Assembly (NCBI GenBank): GCA_041690675.1
Contig: JAWLGU010000003.1
Span: forward strand, 57,443 to 121,442
DNA length: 64,000 nt
Origin: UBA7803 sp041690675
GTDB taxonomy: Bacteria; Pseudomonadota; Gammaproteobacteria; Pseudomonadales; Azotimanducaceae
Reading direction: 5' to 3'
The position numbers and the translations under genes are program-made. A model generated the notes under the pieces. The model was not told the DNA's origin and did not search any database. It was given only the letters and a program-made list of their open reading frames with translations. Positions 26,378-35,752 of this stretch are shown piece by piece. The first letter of the stretch is position 1; every line of letters begins with the position of its first letter.

Positions 26378-27982
26378 ATGACCACCGCTGCCCTGCCGCC
26401 CTCGCTGGCGGCGCTCGAGTTCGACAACCGCTTCACCGGTGAGCTGCCGGCGGACCCGGAGACGGGCCCGCGGCGTCGCCAGGTGCGCGAGGCGTGCTAC
26501 TCGCGAGTGGCGCCAACACCGGTGCGGGCGCCGCAGCTCGTGGCGTATGCGCGGGAGGTGGCGGAGCTCCTCGGCATAGACCCTGCGGATTGCGATTCCC
26601 CCGTCTTCGCCGAGGTGTTCGCCGGCAACCGTTTGCTCGAGGGCATGGATCCCCACGCCACCTGCTACGGCGGGCACCAGTTCGGCGCCTGGGCCGGCCA
26701 GCTCGGCGACGGCCGGGCCATCAACCTGGGCGAGGTGGTGAATCCCCGGGGGGAGCATTGGATGCTGCAGCTCAAGGGTGCCGGGCCTACGCCGTACTCG
26801 CGCACGGCCGACGGCCTGGCGGTGCTGCGTTCGTCCGTCCGCGAGTTCCTCTGCAGCGAAGCCATGCACCACCTGGGTGTGCCCACCACCCGGGCTCTGT
26901 CGCTGGTGCTCACCGGCGAGTCGGTGATGCGCGACATGCTCTACGACGGCCATCCCGCCCCGGAGCCCGGGGCGGTCGTGTGCCGGGTCGCGCCGTCGTT
27001 CACCCGCTTCGGTCATTTCGAGATGCTGGCCGCCCGGGGGGAGACGGCGCTGCTCGCGCGGCTTCTCGACGTCACCATCAAGAACCATTTTGCCGGTCTC
27101 GCCGCTGGCGTCGGGGAGCCGGCGGAGCGGTGTGCTGCATGGTTTCGCGAGGTGTGCGCGCGCACGGCCGTCATGATCGTCGAGTGGATGCGGGTGGGCT
27201 TCGTCCACGGTGTCATGAACACCGACAACATGTCTGTGCTGGGGCTGACCATCGACTACGGCCCTTACGGCTGGCTGGACGACTACCAGCCCGACTGGAC
27301 CCCCAACATCACCGACGCCGCCGGCCGCCGTTACCGGTACGGCTTCCAGCCGCGCATCGCGCAATGGAACCTGCTGCAGCTCGCCAGGGCGGTGTATCCG
27401 CTGGTGGGCGACGCGGCGCCGCTGGACGCGGGGCTGGAGGCGTTCGAGACACGGTACCTGACCGGCTGGCGGCGGATGATGCTCGGCAAGCTGGGGCTCG
27501 GCGAGCTGGATCCCGGTACCGATGCGGCCCTCGTCGACGAGCTGAGCGACGTGCTTCAGGCCACGCAGACGGATATGACCCTGTTCTTTCGCCTGCTGGC
27601 GAACCTCACCCCCGGGCAGGCCGACCCGCTTGGGAGTATGGAGCACGCGTACTATCGGCCCGAGGACCTCCGCGGCGAGGCGGGTGGGCGTGTGGCGGCC
27701 TGGCTCGACGGGTACCTGCGCCGGGTGGCCGAGGAGGGCCTGGATCCGGCGGAGCGGCGGGCGCGCATGAACGCCGTGAACCCCAAGTTCGTGCTGCGCA
27801 ACTACCTGGCTCAGCTCGCCATCGACGCCGCCGAGGCCGGCGATTTCACGATGATCCAGCAGCTCCAGACGGTGCTGCGAAGGCCGTACGACGAGCATCC
27901 GGAACACGAGAGCTGGGCCGCCAGGCGCCCGGACTGGGCCCGCGAGCGGGTGGGCTGCTCCATGCTCTCCTGCAGCTCCTGA
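26378..27982 (+). CDS. selO: protein adenylyltransferase SelO
   Basis: 534 residues of the SelO/YdiU pseudokinase-fold family, which transfers AMP to Ser/Thr/Tyr of redox-related proteins. Seen: ATCYGGHQFGAWAGQLGDGR (nucleotide loop), MLQLKGAGPTPYSRTADG (catalytic Lys), SVREFLCSEAMHHLGVPTTR, and NTDNMSVLGLTIDYGPYGWL (metal-binding Asn/Asp). The end SMLSCSS keeps the conserved Cys where eukaryotic SelO has selenocysteine. ATG 26378 was chosen on homology; a GTG at 26324 overlapping the VOC stop is the alternative. Confidence 0.95.
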   Translation: MTTAALPPSLAALEFDNRFTGELPADPETGPRRRQVREACYSRVAPTPVRAPQLVAYAREVAELLGIDPADCDSPVFAEVFAGNRLLEGMDPHATCYGGHQFGAWAGQLGDGRAINLGEVVNPRGEHWMLQLKGAGPTPYSRTADGLAVLRSSVREFLCSEAMHHLGVPTTRALSLVLTGESVMRDMLYDGHPAPEPGAVVCRVAPSFTRFGHFEMLAARGETALLARLLDVTIKNHFAGLAAGVGEPAERCAAWFREVCARTAVMIVEWMRVGFVHGVMNTDNMSVLGLTIDYGPYGWLDDYQPDWTPNITDAAGRRYRYGFQPRIAQWNLLQLARAVYPLVGDAAPLDAGLEAFETRYLTGWRRMMLGKLGLGELDPGTDAALVDELSDVLQATQTDMTLFFRLLANLTPGQADPLGSMEHAYYRPEDLRGEAGGRVAAWLDGYLRRVAEEGLDPAERRARMNAVNPKFVLRNYLAQLAIDAAEAGDFTMIQQLQTVLRRPYDEHPEHESWAARRPDWARERVGCSMLSCSS

Positions 27983-28012
27983 CGCCGGCTCCCGCCTGCT
28001 ATGCCGGCCGGG

Positions 28013-29722
28013 TCAGGCGGCGTCCATGACGCTGAGCCGGGCCTTCAGCTCGCGCTTCAGGAACTTGCCGTTGGCGTTCTTGGGCAGCGGCTCCTGCATG
28101 AACCAGATGTAGCGCGGCACCTTGTGAGCCGAGATCTTCGACCGGCAGTGGGCCCGCAGCTCGTCGGCGGTGGCCCGCTCTCCCGGACGCAGGTACACGG
28201 CCGCGCCCACCTCTTCGCCCAGCCGGTCGTCCGGCACGCCGAACACCGTGGCCTCCGCGACCGCGGGATGGTCGAAGACGGCGCTCTCCACCTCGGCGCA
28301 GTAAACGTTCTCGCCGCCCCGCAGCACCATGTCCTTGGCCCGGTCGACGATGTAGATGAAGCCGTCCTCGTCCATGCGGGCGATGTCGCCGGTGTGCAGC
28401 CAGCCGTCGGTGATGGTCTCTGCGGTGGCGTCCGGCCGGTTCAGATAGCCCTTGATCACCGGCGCGCCCTTCACCCACAGCTCGCCCACCTCGCCCGTGG
28501 GCAGGGCATTGCCCTCGGCGTCGACGATCCTGGCCTCGAAGGTGGGCATGGCCGGACCACAGCTCGCCGGCTTGTCGATGAAGAAGTCCGCGGAGATGGA
28601 GGTGATGATCCCGCAGGTTTCGGTCATGCCGTAGCCGGTATTGGGGCGCGCCGTCTTCACCCGGCGGTCGATCTTGCCCACCAGGTCCGGCTGCAGCTGC
28701 GCGCCGCCGCCGCCCAGACTCATGAGCGACGAGGTATCGTAGCTGTCGAAGTCGGGGTGGGAGATCAGCTCCCGCGCCATCACCGGCACCCCGGACAGCG
28801 CCGTGATGCGCTCGCGCTCGATGAGCTTCAGGGCCTCGCCGACGTCCCACTTGTACATGAACACCAGCTTGCCGCCGCTCACCGTAGTGCCCTGGGCGAC
28901 GCAGTTGTTGGCGGTGACGTGGAACAGCGGCGTGGTCACCAGCGCCGCGGAGGCGGGCGGCTCGGCGTCCGGCTCCGGGATGGGGATGGTGCCGTTGCGC
29001 TGGCCGATGGTGGTGAGGCACGTGGCCCAGAAGACGATGTTCATCACGTTGGACACGCAGCCGCGGTGGGTGAGCTGGGCGCCCTTGGGATGGCCCGTGG
29101 TCCCGGAGGTGTAGAAGATGCAGGCGTCGCTGTCCGGGTCGATGTCGGCCGCGGGCAGGTCGCCGCCGTGGCGGATCAGCGCGTCCCAGGGAATCACCCC
29201 GTCGGGCAGGCCGTTCGGGATGCGCACCCCGACGATCTCCATCTGCGGAATCTCCGCGCGGTGCTCCAGCGCCCGCTCGAGCCGCTCCTGGTCCGCCACC
29301 AGCACCTTGGGCGTGGAGTCGTTCAGGCCGAAGACCAGCTCGGGGCCCACCCACCAGGCGTTGACCCCCACCACCACGGCGCCCAGGGAGACGGTGGCCC
29401 AGTAGGTCAGCATCCACTCGGGGTAGTTGCGCATGGCGATGGCCACCCGATCCCCGGGGCCGACGCCGTGATCGGCGAGCCAGGAGGCGATGGAAGCCAC
29501 CTGTCGGTGCGCCTCGGCGTAGCTGGTGCGCTCGTCGTGGTAGACCAGGTAGTCTCGATCGCCGTGGGCCGCGGAGGCCAGCCAGACGTCGCGCAGACTG
29601 TTCGGGGCGTTGACGAAGGTGCGGGTCATGTTGCCGCGGATCTCCACCTCGACCACCTCGAACGGCGCGCCCGGCGCGGTCAGCTCGTTCCAGACTTCCC
29701 TAAGCTGATCGTACATCGTCAT
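28013..29722 (-). CDS. acyl-CoA ligase (AMP-forming)
   Basis: 569 residues of the ANL superfamily. Motifs: the P-loop FYTSGTTGHPKGAQLTHRG, the A5-type segment NTGYGMTETCG, LHTGDIARMDEDGFIYIVDR (Asp/Arg for ribose), and the C-terminal Lys motif near NANGKFLKREL. It activates a carboxylic acid to acyl-AMP and then acyl-CoA in the cytosol. ATG 29722 is placed by AGGAGAG on the minus strand. It diverges from the acyl-CoA dehydrogenase and kinase genes, suggesting one catabolic module. Confidence 0.93.
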   Translation of the reverse strand: MTMYDQLREVWNELTAPGAPFEVVEVEIRGNMTRTFVNAPNSLRDVWLASAAHGDRDYLVYHDERTSYAEAHRQVASIASWLADHGVGPGDRVAIAMRNYPEWMLTYWATVSLGAVVVGVNAWWVGPELVFGLNDSTPKVLVADQERLERALEHRAEIPQMEIVGVRIPNGLPDGVIPWDALIRHGGDLPAADIDPDSDACIFYTSGTTGHPKGAQLTHRGCVSNVMNIVFWATCLTTIGQRNGTIPIPEPDAEPPASAALVTTPLFHVTANNCVAQGTTVSGGKLVFMYKWDVGEALKLIERERITALSGVPVMARELISHPDFDSYDTSSLMSLGGGGAQLQPDLVGKIDRRVKTARPNTGYGMTETCGIITSISADFFIDKPASCGPAMPTFEARIVDAEGNALPTGEVGELWVKGAPVIKGYLNRPDATAETITDGWLHTGDIARMDEDGFIYIVDRAKDMVLRGGENVYCAEVESAVFDHPAVAEATVFGVPDDRLGEEVGAAVYLRPGERATADELRAHCRSKISAHKVPRYIWFMQEPLPKNANGKFLKRELKARLSVMDAA

Positions 29723-29915
29723 GAACAATTCTCTCCTGGTGTGACGGTTGACGGCGAGCCGGGCCCGCGGGCACAGGGCCGCCATGCTAATACAGCCGTA
29801 TCGGGGAGTGTAATCGCCGGGACGGCTGGCCGAGGTCGTGGTAGATTTACTCAAGCTAGAACGCGTTACAACCCGTGCGCCACGTGGCGACGATCTGACT
29901 GAGGGGGAAGTAAGG

Positions 29916-31187
29916 ATGGATTTCGAGATTCCGCAGGACATTCAGGAGCTGCTTGGCCGGCTGGACACGTTCATCGACGAGGTGATCAAGCCGCTGGAGC
30001 AGGAGAACGACAACATCCGATTCTTCGACCACCGCCGCGAGGACGCCCGCACCGACTGGGAACGGGGCGGACTGCCCAACGAGGAATGGGAGCAGTTGCT
30101 GCACAAGGTCAAGCGGCTGGCGGACGAGGCGGGCTTCTACCGCTACCCCTTCCCCAAGGAATACGGTGGCATGGAAGGCAGCAACCTGGGGATGGCCATC
30201 ATCCGCGAGCATCTGGCGGCGAAGGGCCTGGGGCTGCATAACGATCTGCAGAACGAGCACTCCATCGTCGGCAACAACGTGGGGCTGCTGCTCATGCTGA
30301 ACTACGGCACCGAGGAGCAGAAGAAGGAGTGGGTCGACGATCTGGCGGAAGGCCGTGCCGGCTTCGCCTTCGGCATCACCGAGCCCAACCACGGTTCCGA
30401 CGCCACTCACATGGAAACCCATGCGGTGCGCGACGGCGACGAGTGGGTGATCAACGGCGAGAAGACCTGGAACACCGGCATCCACAAGGCCAAGTACGAC
30501 ATGGTCATGGCCCGCACCTCCGGCAAGCCCGGGGACGGGGACGGCATCACCGCCTTCCTGGTGCCCATGGACGCACCGGGGGTGAAGATCGAGGAGTACC
30601 TCTGGACCTTCAACATGCCCACCGACCACGGCCGGGTCTCGTTCACCAACGTGCGCGTGCCCCACGTCAGCATCTTCGGCGGCGAAGGGCGGGGCCTGCA
30701 GGTGGTGCAGCACTTCTTCAACGAGAACCGCATCCGTCAGGCGGCCTCGAGCCTGGGCGCGGCCCAGTACTGCATCGACGAATCGGTGAGGTACGCCATG
30801 GAGCGCAAGCCGTTCGGCAAGCCCCTGTCGGCGAACCAGGGCATCCAGTTCCCGCTGGTGGAACTGCAGACCCAGTGCGAGATGCTGCGGGCGCTGATCC
30901 ACAAGACCGCCTGGCTCATGGACAAGAACGGTGCCTTCTCCGTGTCCGACAAGGTCTCCATGTGCAACTACTGGGCGAACCGGCTGTGCTGTGAGGCGGC
31001 GGACCGGGCCATGCAAGTGCACGGCGGCCTCGGCTATTCGCGGCACAAGCCCTTCGAGCACATCTATCGCCACCACCGCCGCTACCGGATCACCGAAGGC
31101 GCGGAGGAGATCCAGATGCGGCGGGTGGCCGGCTACATGTTCGGCTACATGAAGCAGCGGGCGCCCAAGGGCGTGAAGGAAGACTGA
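29916..31187 (+). CDS. acyl-CoA dehydrogenase
   Basis: 423 residues. FAD and substrate motifs include FAFGITEPNHGSDATHMET, WVINGEKTWNTGIHKAKY, RMQ-type segment DRAMQVHGGLGYSRHKPFEH, and YRITEGAEEIQMRRVA at the C-terminus. The usual catalytic Glu position is occupied by the sequence around HIYRHHRRYRITEG. A purine-rich GAGGGGGAAGTAAGG leader precedes the ATG. The kinase-like gene starts 2 bp later, an arrangement that mirrors the APH plus ACAD fusion in animal ACAD10/ACAD11. Confidence 0.95.
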   Translation: MDFEIPQDIQELLGRLDTFIDEVIKPLEQENDNIRFFDHRREDARTDWERGGLPNEEWEQLLHKVKRLADEAGFYRYPFPKEYGGMEGSNLGMAIIREHLAAKGLGLHNDLQNEHSIVGNNVGLLLMLNYGTEEQKKEWVDDLAEGRAGFAFGITEPNHGSDATHMETHAVRDGDEWVINGEKTWNTGIHKAKYDMVMARTSGKPGDGDGITAFLVPMDAPGVKIEEYLWTFNMPTDHGRVSFTNVRVPHVSIFGGEGRGLQVVQHFFNENRIRQAASSLGAAQYCIDESVRYAMERKPFGKPLSANQGIQFPLVELQTQCEMLRALIHKTAWLMDKNGAFSVSDKVSMCNYWANRLCCEAADRAMQVHGGLGYSRHKPFEHIYRHHRRYRITEGAEEIQMRRVAGYMFGYMKQRAPKGVKED

Positions 31188-31189
31188 TC

Positions 31190-32623
31190 ATGGCCCAGGA
31201 CCGCGCGGAGTTCGAAGCGGCGCTGGACGCCGTGCTCCGCCGGGTCGTTCCGGGCTGCCGGGGACTGGTGGCGGCGGAACGGCTCTCCGGCGGTGCCAGT
31301 CAGGAGACCTACCGCATCACCATCGCCACCGAGGACGCTGAGCGCCTGGTGTGCATGCGCCGCGCCCCCGGCGGCGGGGTCGTGGAGTCGGAGACGGCGA
31401 GCACGGGCCCCGGCCTCGCCACCGAGGCCCGGCTCATGCAGGTGGCCCGGGACGCCGGAGTGCCGGAGCCCCAGGTGCACTACGTGCTCGAGCCCGACGA
31501 CGGGCTCGGCGAAGGCTTCATCATGGAGTGGCTCGAGGGCGAGACCCTGGGCGCACGCATCGCCCGGGCGCCGGAGCTGGCGCGCGTGCGCGAGAAGCTG
31601 GCCTTCGAGTGCGGGCAGATTCTGGCGCGGATTCACGGCATCGACGTGGCCGCTGCCGGGCTCGAGGGGCGGCTCAGCCGAAGCACGCCGGAAGACTTCG
31701 TGCGCCAGACCTGGGAGCGTTACCAGCTCCTCGGCACGCCGCAGCCCATGATCGACTACACCGCCCGCTGGCTGCTGGAGCACCTGCCGGAAAACCCGCG
31801 CATGACCCTGGTGCACAACGACTTCCGCAACGGCAACTTCATGGTGAACGAGCACGGCATCAACGCGGTGCTCGACTGGGAGATCGCTCACATCGGCGAC
31901 CCCATGCGCGACCTGGGGTGGATCTGCACCAACTCGTGGCGCTTCGGGGTGACCGAGATGCCCGTGGGCGGATTCGGCGGGTACGCCGATCTGTTCGCCG
32001 GGTACGAGTCAGTGTCCGGAACGCCGGTGGACCCGGACCACGTGAAGTTCTGGGTGGTATTCGGCTCGTTCTGGTGGGCGGTGGGTTGTCTCGGCATGGC
32101 GGAGCACTACCGCAGCGGCCCCGATCAGACGGTGGAGCGGCCGGCCATCGGCCGGCGCTCGTCCGAGTGCCAGGTGGACTGCGTGAACCTGCTGATCCCG
32201 GGGCCGGTGGAGCTCGTGCCGGAGCGCGATCTGACCGCCAGCGACGACATGCCGAGGTTGGACGAGCTGGTGGTCTCCGTGCGCGACTACCTGCGCGGCG
32301 ACGTGATGTCCGCCACCCAGGGGCGCACCCAGTTTCTCGCCCGGGTGGCGGGCAACAGCCTGGACATCGTGCTGCGGGAGCTGGCCCTGGGGGATGCCCA
32401 CCGTGCCCGCGAGCACGAGCGGCTGCAGGCCCTGCTGGGCACCACGGGGGAACTCGCGGATCTGCGCTGGCGATTGACCCGCGGGCTGCGCGACGGCTCG
32501 GTGGCGCTGGACACTCCGGGGCTCGCCGAGCATCTGCGGGCCACGGTGGTCAACCAGATCGCCATCGATCAGCCCCGCTACTCGGGGTTCAAGACGGCAC
32601 TCGCCAACGCCGGCCCGGCCTGA
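31190..32623 (+). CDS. APH-like phosphotransferase (ACAD10/11- and LvaA-type)
   Basis: 477 residues. The aminoglycoside-phosphotransferase kinase fold is shown by LVHNDFRNGNFMV (catalytic HNDxxxxN) and AVLDWEIAHIGDPMRDLGW (metal-binding DWE). An extra C-terminal helical region of about 130 residues follows. It is immediately downstream of the acyl-CoA dehydrogenase. In known systems (LvaA of levulinate catabolism, the kinase half of ACAD10/11) this partner phosphorylates a hydroxyacyl-CoA so that the dehydrogenase-like protein can remove phosphate. Drug resistance is unlikely given the context. Confidence 0.9.
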   Translation: MAQDRAEFEAALDAVLRRVVPGCRGLVAAERLSGGASQETYRITIATEDAERLVCMRRAPGGGVVESETASTGPGLATEARLMQVARDAGVPEPQVHYVLEPDDGLGEGFIMEWLEGETLGARIARAPELARVREKLAFECGQILARIHGIDVAAAGLEGRLSRSTPEDFVRQTWERYQLLGTPQPMIDYTARWLLEHLPENPRMTLVHNDFRNGNFMVNEHGINAVLDWEIAHIGDPMRDLGWICTNSWRFGVTEMPVGGFGGYADLFAGYESVSGTPVDPDHVKFWVVFGSFWWAVGCLGMAEHYRSGPDQTVERPAIGRRSSECQVDCVNLLIPGPVELVPERDLTASDDMPRLDELVVSVRDYLRGDVMSATQGRTQFLARVAGNSLDIVLRELALGDAHRAREHERLQALLGTTGELADLRWRLTRGLRDGSVALDTPGLAEHLRATVVNQIAIDQPRYSGFKTALANAGPA

Positions 32624-32630
32624 GCCTGCG

Positions 32631-33626
32631 GTGGCGCGGTCGGCTTCCACGCCTACCCTGGCGGAGACGCTCTCGGACGTGCCGCGAATATCCCGCGGCG
32701 CCTGGCGGCGGATGGGCTGGCTGTGCCGCTGGCTGATCGCCAGTCGCGCGGCGGTGCTGCCGCTGACCCTGCTCTCCGCGCTGTTCGGCGGTCTGCTGGC
32801 GGCGCCTTGGACCCCGCGGGAGGCCATGCTGCTGCTTTTGTGCACCGCGGGCTTGCTGCTGGCCCACGCTGCCAGCAACCTGCTGAACGACCACATGGAT
32901 TGGCGCCTGGGACTCGACCGGGACAGTTACTTCCGGGTTCGCTACGGCACTCACCCACTGGCCCAGGGACTGATGCGCCCGGGCGCCCACCTCCTGGCGC
33001 TGCTGGTGGTCGGCGGCCTGGCGGTGTGGCTGGCCTCGGTGATCGCCGGCAGAACCGGCGCTCCCGCCTACTGGCTCACCGGCGCCGGCGCGCTGCTCAT
33101 GCTGTTCTACACCTGGCCCCTGAAACGCCTGGGGCTGGGGGAGATGGTGGTGTTCCTGGTGTGGGGGCCGCTGATGGTGGGTGGCGTGTACTGGGTGCTT
33201 TCGGGGGACTGGGGGCTCGACATCGCCGCCATCTCCGCCATCTTCGGCCTCGGCCCTACAGTGGTGGTGTTCGGCAAGCACGCCGACAAGCGCCGCGACG
33301 ATGCCGCCCGCGGGATCCGCACGTTGCCGGTGTTGCTCGGCCCCGTGTGGGCGCCCCGGGTCACCGCGGGGCTGGCGGCAACCCAGCTGGCGGGCGGGCT
33401 CGGCTGGGCATGGCAGAGCGGCCGCTGGAGCTACCTGTTGCTGCTGGCGGCGCTGCCGGCCTTGGGGCGCTGTGTCGTGACCTGCCTGCGGCGGCGGCCC
33501 GGCAGCCGGCCCCGGGGCTATCCGGACCACCTGTGGCCGCTGTGGTATACCGTGGCCGGCTTCCGCTTCGCCCGGGCCAGCGGCGCGGCGCTGGTGGCGG
33601 CGGCGCTGCTGGATGCGCTGTGGTGA
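32631..33626 (+). CDS. UbiA-family prenyltransferase
   Basis: 331 residues, about eight membrane helices. The two Asp-rich prenyl-diphosphate motifs are present as NLLNDHMDW (NDxxD) and GKHADKRRDD (DxxxD). It is closest in feel to MenA-type quinone prenyltransferases, but no menaquinone genes are nearby and the aromatic acceptor is unknown. The GTG start lies 8 bp after the kinase stop without a clear ribosome-binding site, so translational coupling is possible. Confidence 0.88.
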   Translation: MARSASTPTLAETLSDVPRISRGAWRRMGWLCRWLIASRAAVLPLTLLSALFGGLLAAPWTPREAMLLLLCTAGLLLAHAASNLLNDHMDWRLGLDRDSYFRVRYGTHPLAQGLMRPGAHLLALLVVGGLAVWLASVIAGRTGAPAYWLTGAGALLMLFYTWPLKRLGLGEMVVFLVWGPLMVGGVYWVLSGDWGLDIAAISAIFGLGPTVVVFGKHADKRRDDAARGIRTLPVLLGPVWAPRVTAGLAATQLAGGLGWAWQSGRWSYLLLLAALPALGRCVVTCLRRRPGSRPRGYPDHLWPLWYTVAGFRFARASGAALVAAALLDALW

Positions 33627-33639
33627 GGCGGCAGGGCCG

Positions 33640-34071
33640 TCAACGAAGCCGGCGCAAGGCGGGCTCGGCTGCGACGGGGGGTTCGAAGGTGTAGCAATGG
33701 CGACCGGCGCCGTGGGCCCAGAACCCGCCGGCGGACGCCTCGCCGGCGGCGCCCTGGAAGGTGGCGCACAGCCGATAGCTCGCGGGCTGTTCGGTCTCGT
33801 CGTACTCGTAGGCGAGCCCCGTTACCGGGTCCGACGGCATTCGCGAAAGCCGCCGGCCATCCACCAGCGCGGCGAGGCTCTCGGGCAGCGCGTCCCTGGC
33901 CAGCCAGTACCCGTCGATGGCCGCGGCGAGGCGTTGCAGGTCGCCCACGCGCCGCTCGTCCAGGCGTTTGTGCCGTTGCTCGACCGGGGATCCGGACAGC
34001 AGCAGACCCGCCACCAGCGCCACGCCCACCACGGACGAGGCGGTCCACGCGGCCAGGCGATCGACGCTCAC
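33640..34071 (-). CDS. membrane-anchored pseudopilin-like protein
   Basis: 143 residues: an N-terminal helix (8-26), a charged helical stretch, then LPESLAALVDG, RMPSDPVTGLAYEYDE and YRLCATF, the order seen in globular parts of type II secretion pseudopilins. It lacks the prepilin peptidase site and no secretion genes are nearby. It shares an overlapping start/stop with the DUF5671 gene upstream (34068-34071). Function unknown. Confidence 0.65.
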   Translation of the reverse strand: MSVDRLAAWTASSVVGVALVAGLLLSGSPVEQRHKRLDERRVGDLQRLAAAIDGYWLARDALPESLAALVDGRRLSRMPSDPVTGLAYEYDETEQPASYRLCATFQGAAGEASAGGFWAHGAGRHCYTFEPPVAAEPALRRLR

Positions 34072-34706
34072 GGCGGCAACGCCTCGTCATCGGCGCGCAC
34101 CGTCCACAGGTAGTACCCGAACACGGCCGCGGCCAGGCCAGCGACGATGGCGGACTTGAGCAGGAATCGCACCGTGAGCTCCCCCGACAGCAGCCCGTGC
34201 ACCAGGAAGATGAGATCGCCGATGATGACGAACGCCGCCCCCGCCAGCGTCAGATAGGTGAGCCAGCGGCGCACCGGGGAGGCCCGCCGCCCCGGGTCCG
34301 CGGCCACGTCACGCACCGTGCGAAAGCTCGCGTACAGGAAGACCGGGTAGGCCACCACCAGGACCGAGGTGGCGAAGCGGATCCGGCCGTACACCGCCTC
34401 CTGGTACTCGATGAGCTCGTCCGGGAACGCCAGGTTGACGAATTGAAACAGCAGGTTCCCCAGGTAGAAGGCGCTGAGATAGAGCGAGCCGAAGACGATG
34501 AGATAGAGGAAGGCGTCGCGGGCGCTGAGCCGGGTCCGGGGGCGCGGCACCGGAACGGGGAAATCCACCGCCGCGAACGCGCGCAGCGCATCGGCGACGC
34601 GATCCCGGGACCAGCCGGCTTCCGCCAGGACACGCTCGATCTCCGCACGCCCGGCGCCGGCGCGCAACGCCGCCTCGACGAACCCGTTGAGCTTGTCTCG
34701 CGCCAG
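34068..34706 (-). CDS. DUF5671 membrane protein, probable CTG start
   Basis: 212 residues if it starts at CTG 34706: a short N-terminal helical domain (LNGFVEAALRAGAGRAEIER, VLAEAGW) and four or five membrane helices of the DUF5671 type. An AGGAGG site at 34711-34716 lies 4 bases before this CTG. The only other in-frame start is a TTG at 34667, which would delete the conserved LNGFVEAAL helix. A stop codon directly upstream (34716-34718, the end of the previous gene) excludes any earlier start. Probably co-translated with its neighbours. Confidence 0.75.
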   Translation of the reverse strand: MARDKLNGFVEAALRAGAGRAEIERVLAEAGWSRDRVADALRAFAAVDFPVPVPRPRTRLSARDAFLYLIVFGSLYLSAFYLGNLLFQFVNLAFPDELIEYQEAVYGRIRFATSVLVVAYPVFLYASFRTVRDVAADPGRRASPVRRWLTYLTLAGAAFVIIGDLIFLVHGLLSGELTVRFLLKSAIVAGLAAAVFGYYLWTVRADDEALPP

Positions 34707-34715
34707 GGGACCTCC

Positions 34716-35228
34716 TCAGGGTGCAGCTCGCGGCCGCATCTCGAACAGCCACAGCGCTCCGGATTGCACCGCCTGCACGGTAGCCTCCGTGCCGTACTTG
34801 CGATTCAGCTCCGCCACCAGCGGTTGGGCCAGAGCCAGGTCCCGAACGCGCACGAGCTGGCGCGGGTACAGCCTGCCCTCCACCCGCAGAACAGCCCGGC
34901 CGTCCCGCTCCGCCTCCGGCGGCCACTGCTTCCACAGCCGGCCCCAGGTGCTGCTCATGTAGCCGGAGGGAATGAAGATGCGGCGGTCGTGCACGAGGAT
35001 CCACGTGGTGCGCGACCGCGGCGGCTCCAGCAGCTGAAACTCCACCGTCTCCGCATCCCGCAGCCGGTTCCAGTCCGGCTCGGCGCCCGAGTGCAGCTCG
35101 CCGGACTGGAACGGCCCACCGGCGAGAATGCCGATGGGGCCGTCGGAGAATCGCCCGAGCAGCGCGACGCCGCCGATGATGACCACGGCGAGTATCGCGA
35201 CGCCGACGAGGAACCGAACGATGAACAT
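34716..35228 (-). CDS. membrane-anchored protein of unknown function
   Basis: 170 residues. A single N-terminal membrane helix (5-25) is followed by a beta-rich domain (SGELHSGAEPDWNRLRDAET, TTWILVHDRRIFIPSGYM, RVEGRLYPRQLVRVRD) that resembles the split-barrel or nitroreductase-like anchored proteins I have seen annotated only as hypothetical. First gene of a three-gene minus-strand unit with the DUF5671 and pseudopilin-like proteins. Confidence 0.65.
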   Translation of the reverse strand: MFIVRFLVGVAILAVVIIGGVALLGRFSDGPIGILAGGPFQSGELHSGAEPDWNRLRDAETVEFQLLEPPRSRTTWILVHDRRIFIPSGYMSSTWGRLWKQWPPEAERDGRAVLRVEGRLYPRQLVRVRDLALAQPLVAELNRKYGTEATVQAVQSGALWLFEMRPRAAP

Positions 35229-35385
35229 GGACGCTCTCTCCCCAGGAGTGGCTGTCGAGGGAGAGTGCGGCGAATCGTGCCGCGGATCAAGTCACGGGCG
35301 CCGACTGGTTAACGGTCTGCGGCGGCGGGCTCCCCCCCGGCACCGCTCTCCGTCATCATGCCGCTCCGCATTGCCGGAGCCGATC

Positions 35386-35721
35386 ATGCGTCTTCCAAGG
35401 AACGTTCAGCGAGGCGCTCTCGCGGTGATCCTGACGGCGGCGCTGGCGCCGTGGACCCACGCCCACGACCCCGTCCCCGATCACGGCTGCCGGGCGCCCG
35501 AGCGCCCGGAGAACGATCAGGACGACGTGCTCTGGCAGGGATTTCTCGACGCGGTGGACGGGTATCGGCAGTGCATCAGCGACTTCGCCGCGGCGAACCG
35601 TCGCGCGGCGCAGGCGCACAGCCGGGCCGCCAACCAGGCGACCCAGGCGTGGAACGCGTTCGTGCGCCGCGAGCTCAACGTGCCGGAGGATTATCCGTGG
35701 CCGCCGAAGGCGGCCCGCTAG
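35386..35721 (+). CDS. small secreted protein of unknown function
   Basis: 111 residues with a signal peptide (cleavage near THA-HD, residue 26). The mature part is mostly helical (VLWQGFLDAVDGYRQCISDF, RAAQAHSRAANQATQAWNAF) with two Cys that could pair. The ATG follows GGAG. No family recognised. Likely periplasmic. Confidence 0.65.
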   Translation: MRLPRNVQRGALAVILTAALAPWTHAHDPVPDHGCRAPERPENDQDDVLWQGFLDAVDGYRQCISDFAAANRRAAQAHSRAANQATQAWNAFVRRELNVPEDYPWPPKAAR

Positions 35722-35752
35722 CGCGGCGGGCCGCCCGCGAGGGCTCGGGGCG

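Noticed and set aside
27960..27982. SelO considered as a selenoprotein
   Set aside because: The conserved position near the C-terminus is an ordinary Cys codon and no in-frame TGA precedes the real stop.
31190..32623. APH-like gene considered as an aminoglycoside resistance gene
   Set aside because: Position directly after an acyl-CoA dehydrogenase and the extra C-terminal domain match the catabolic LvaA/ACAD10-type kinases instead.
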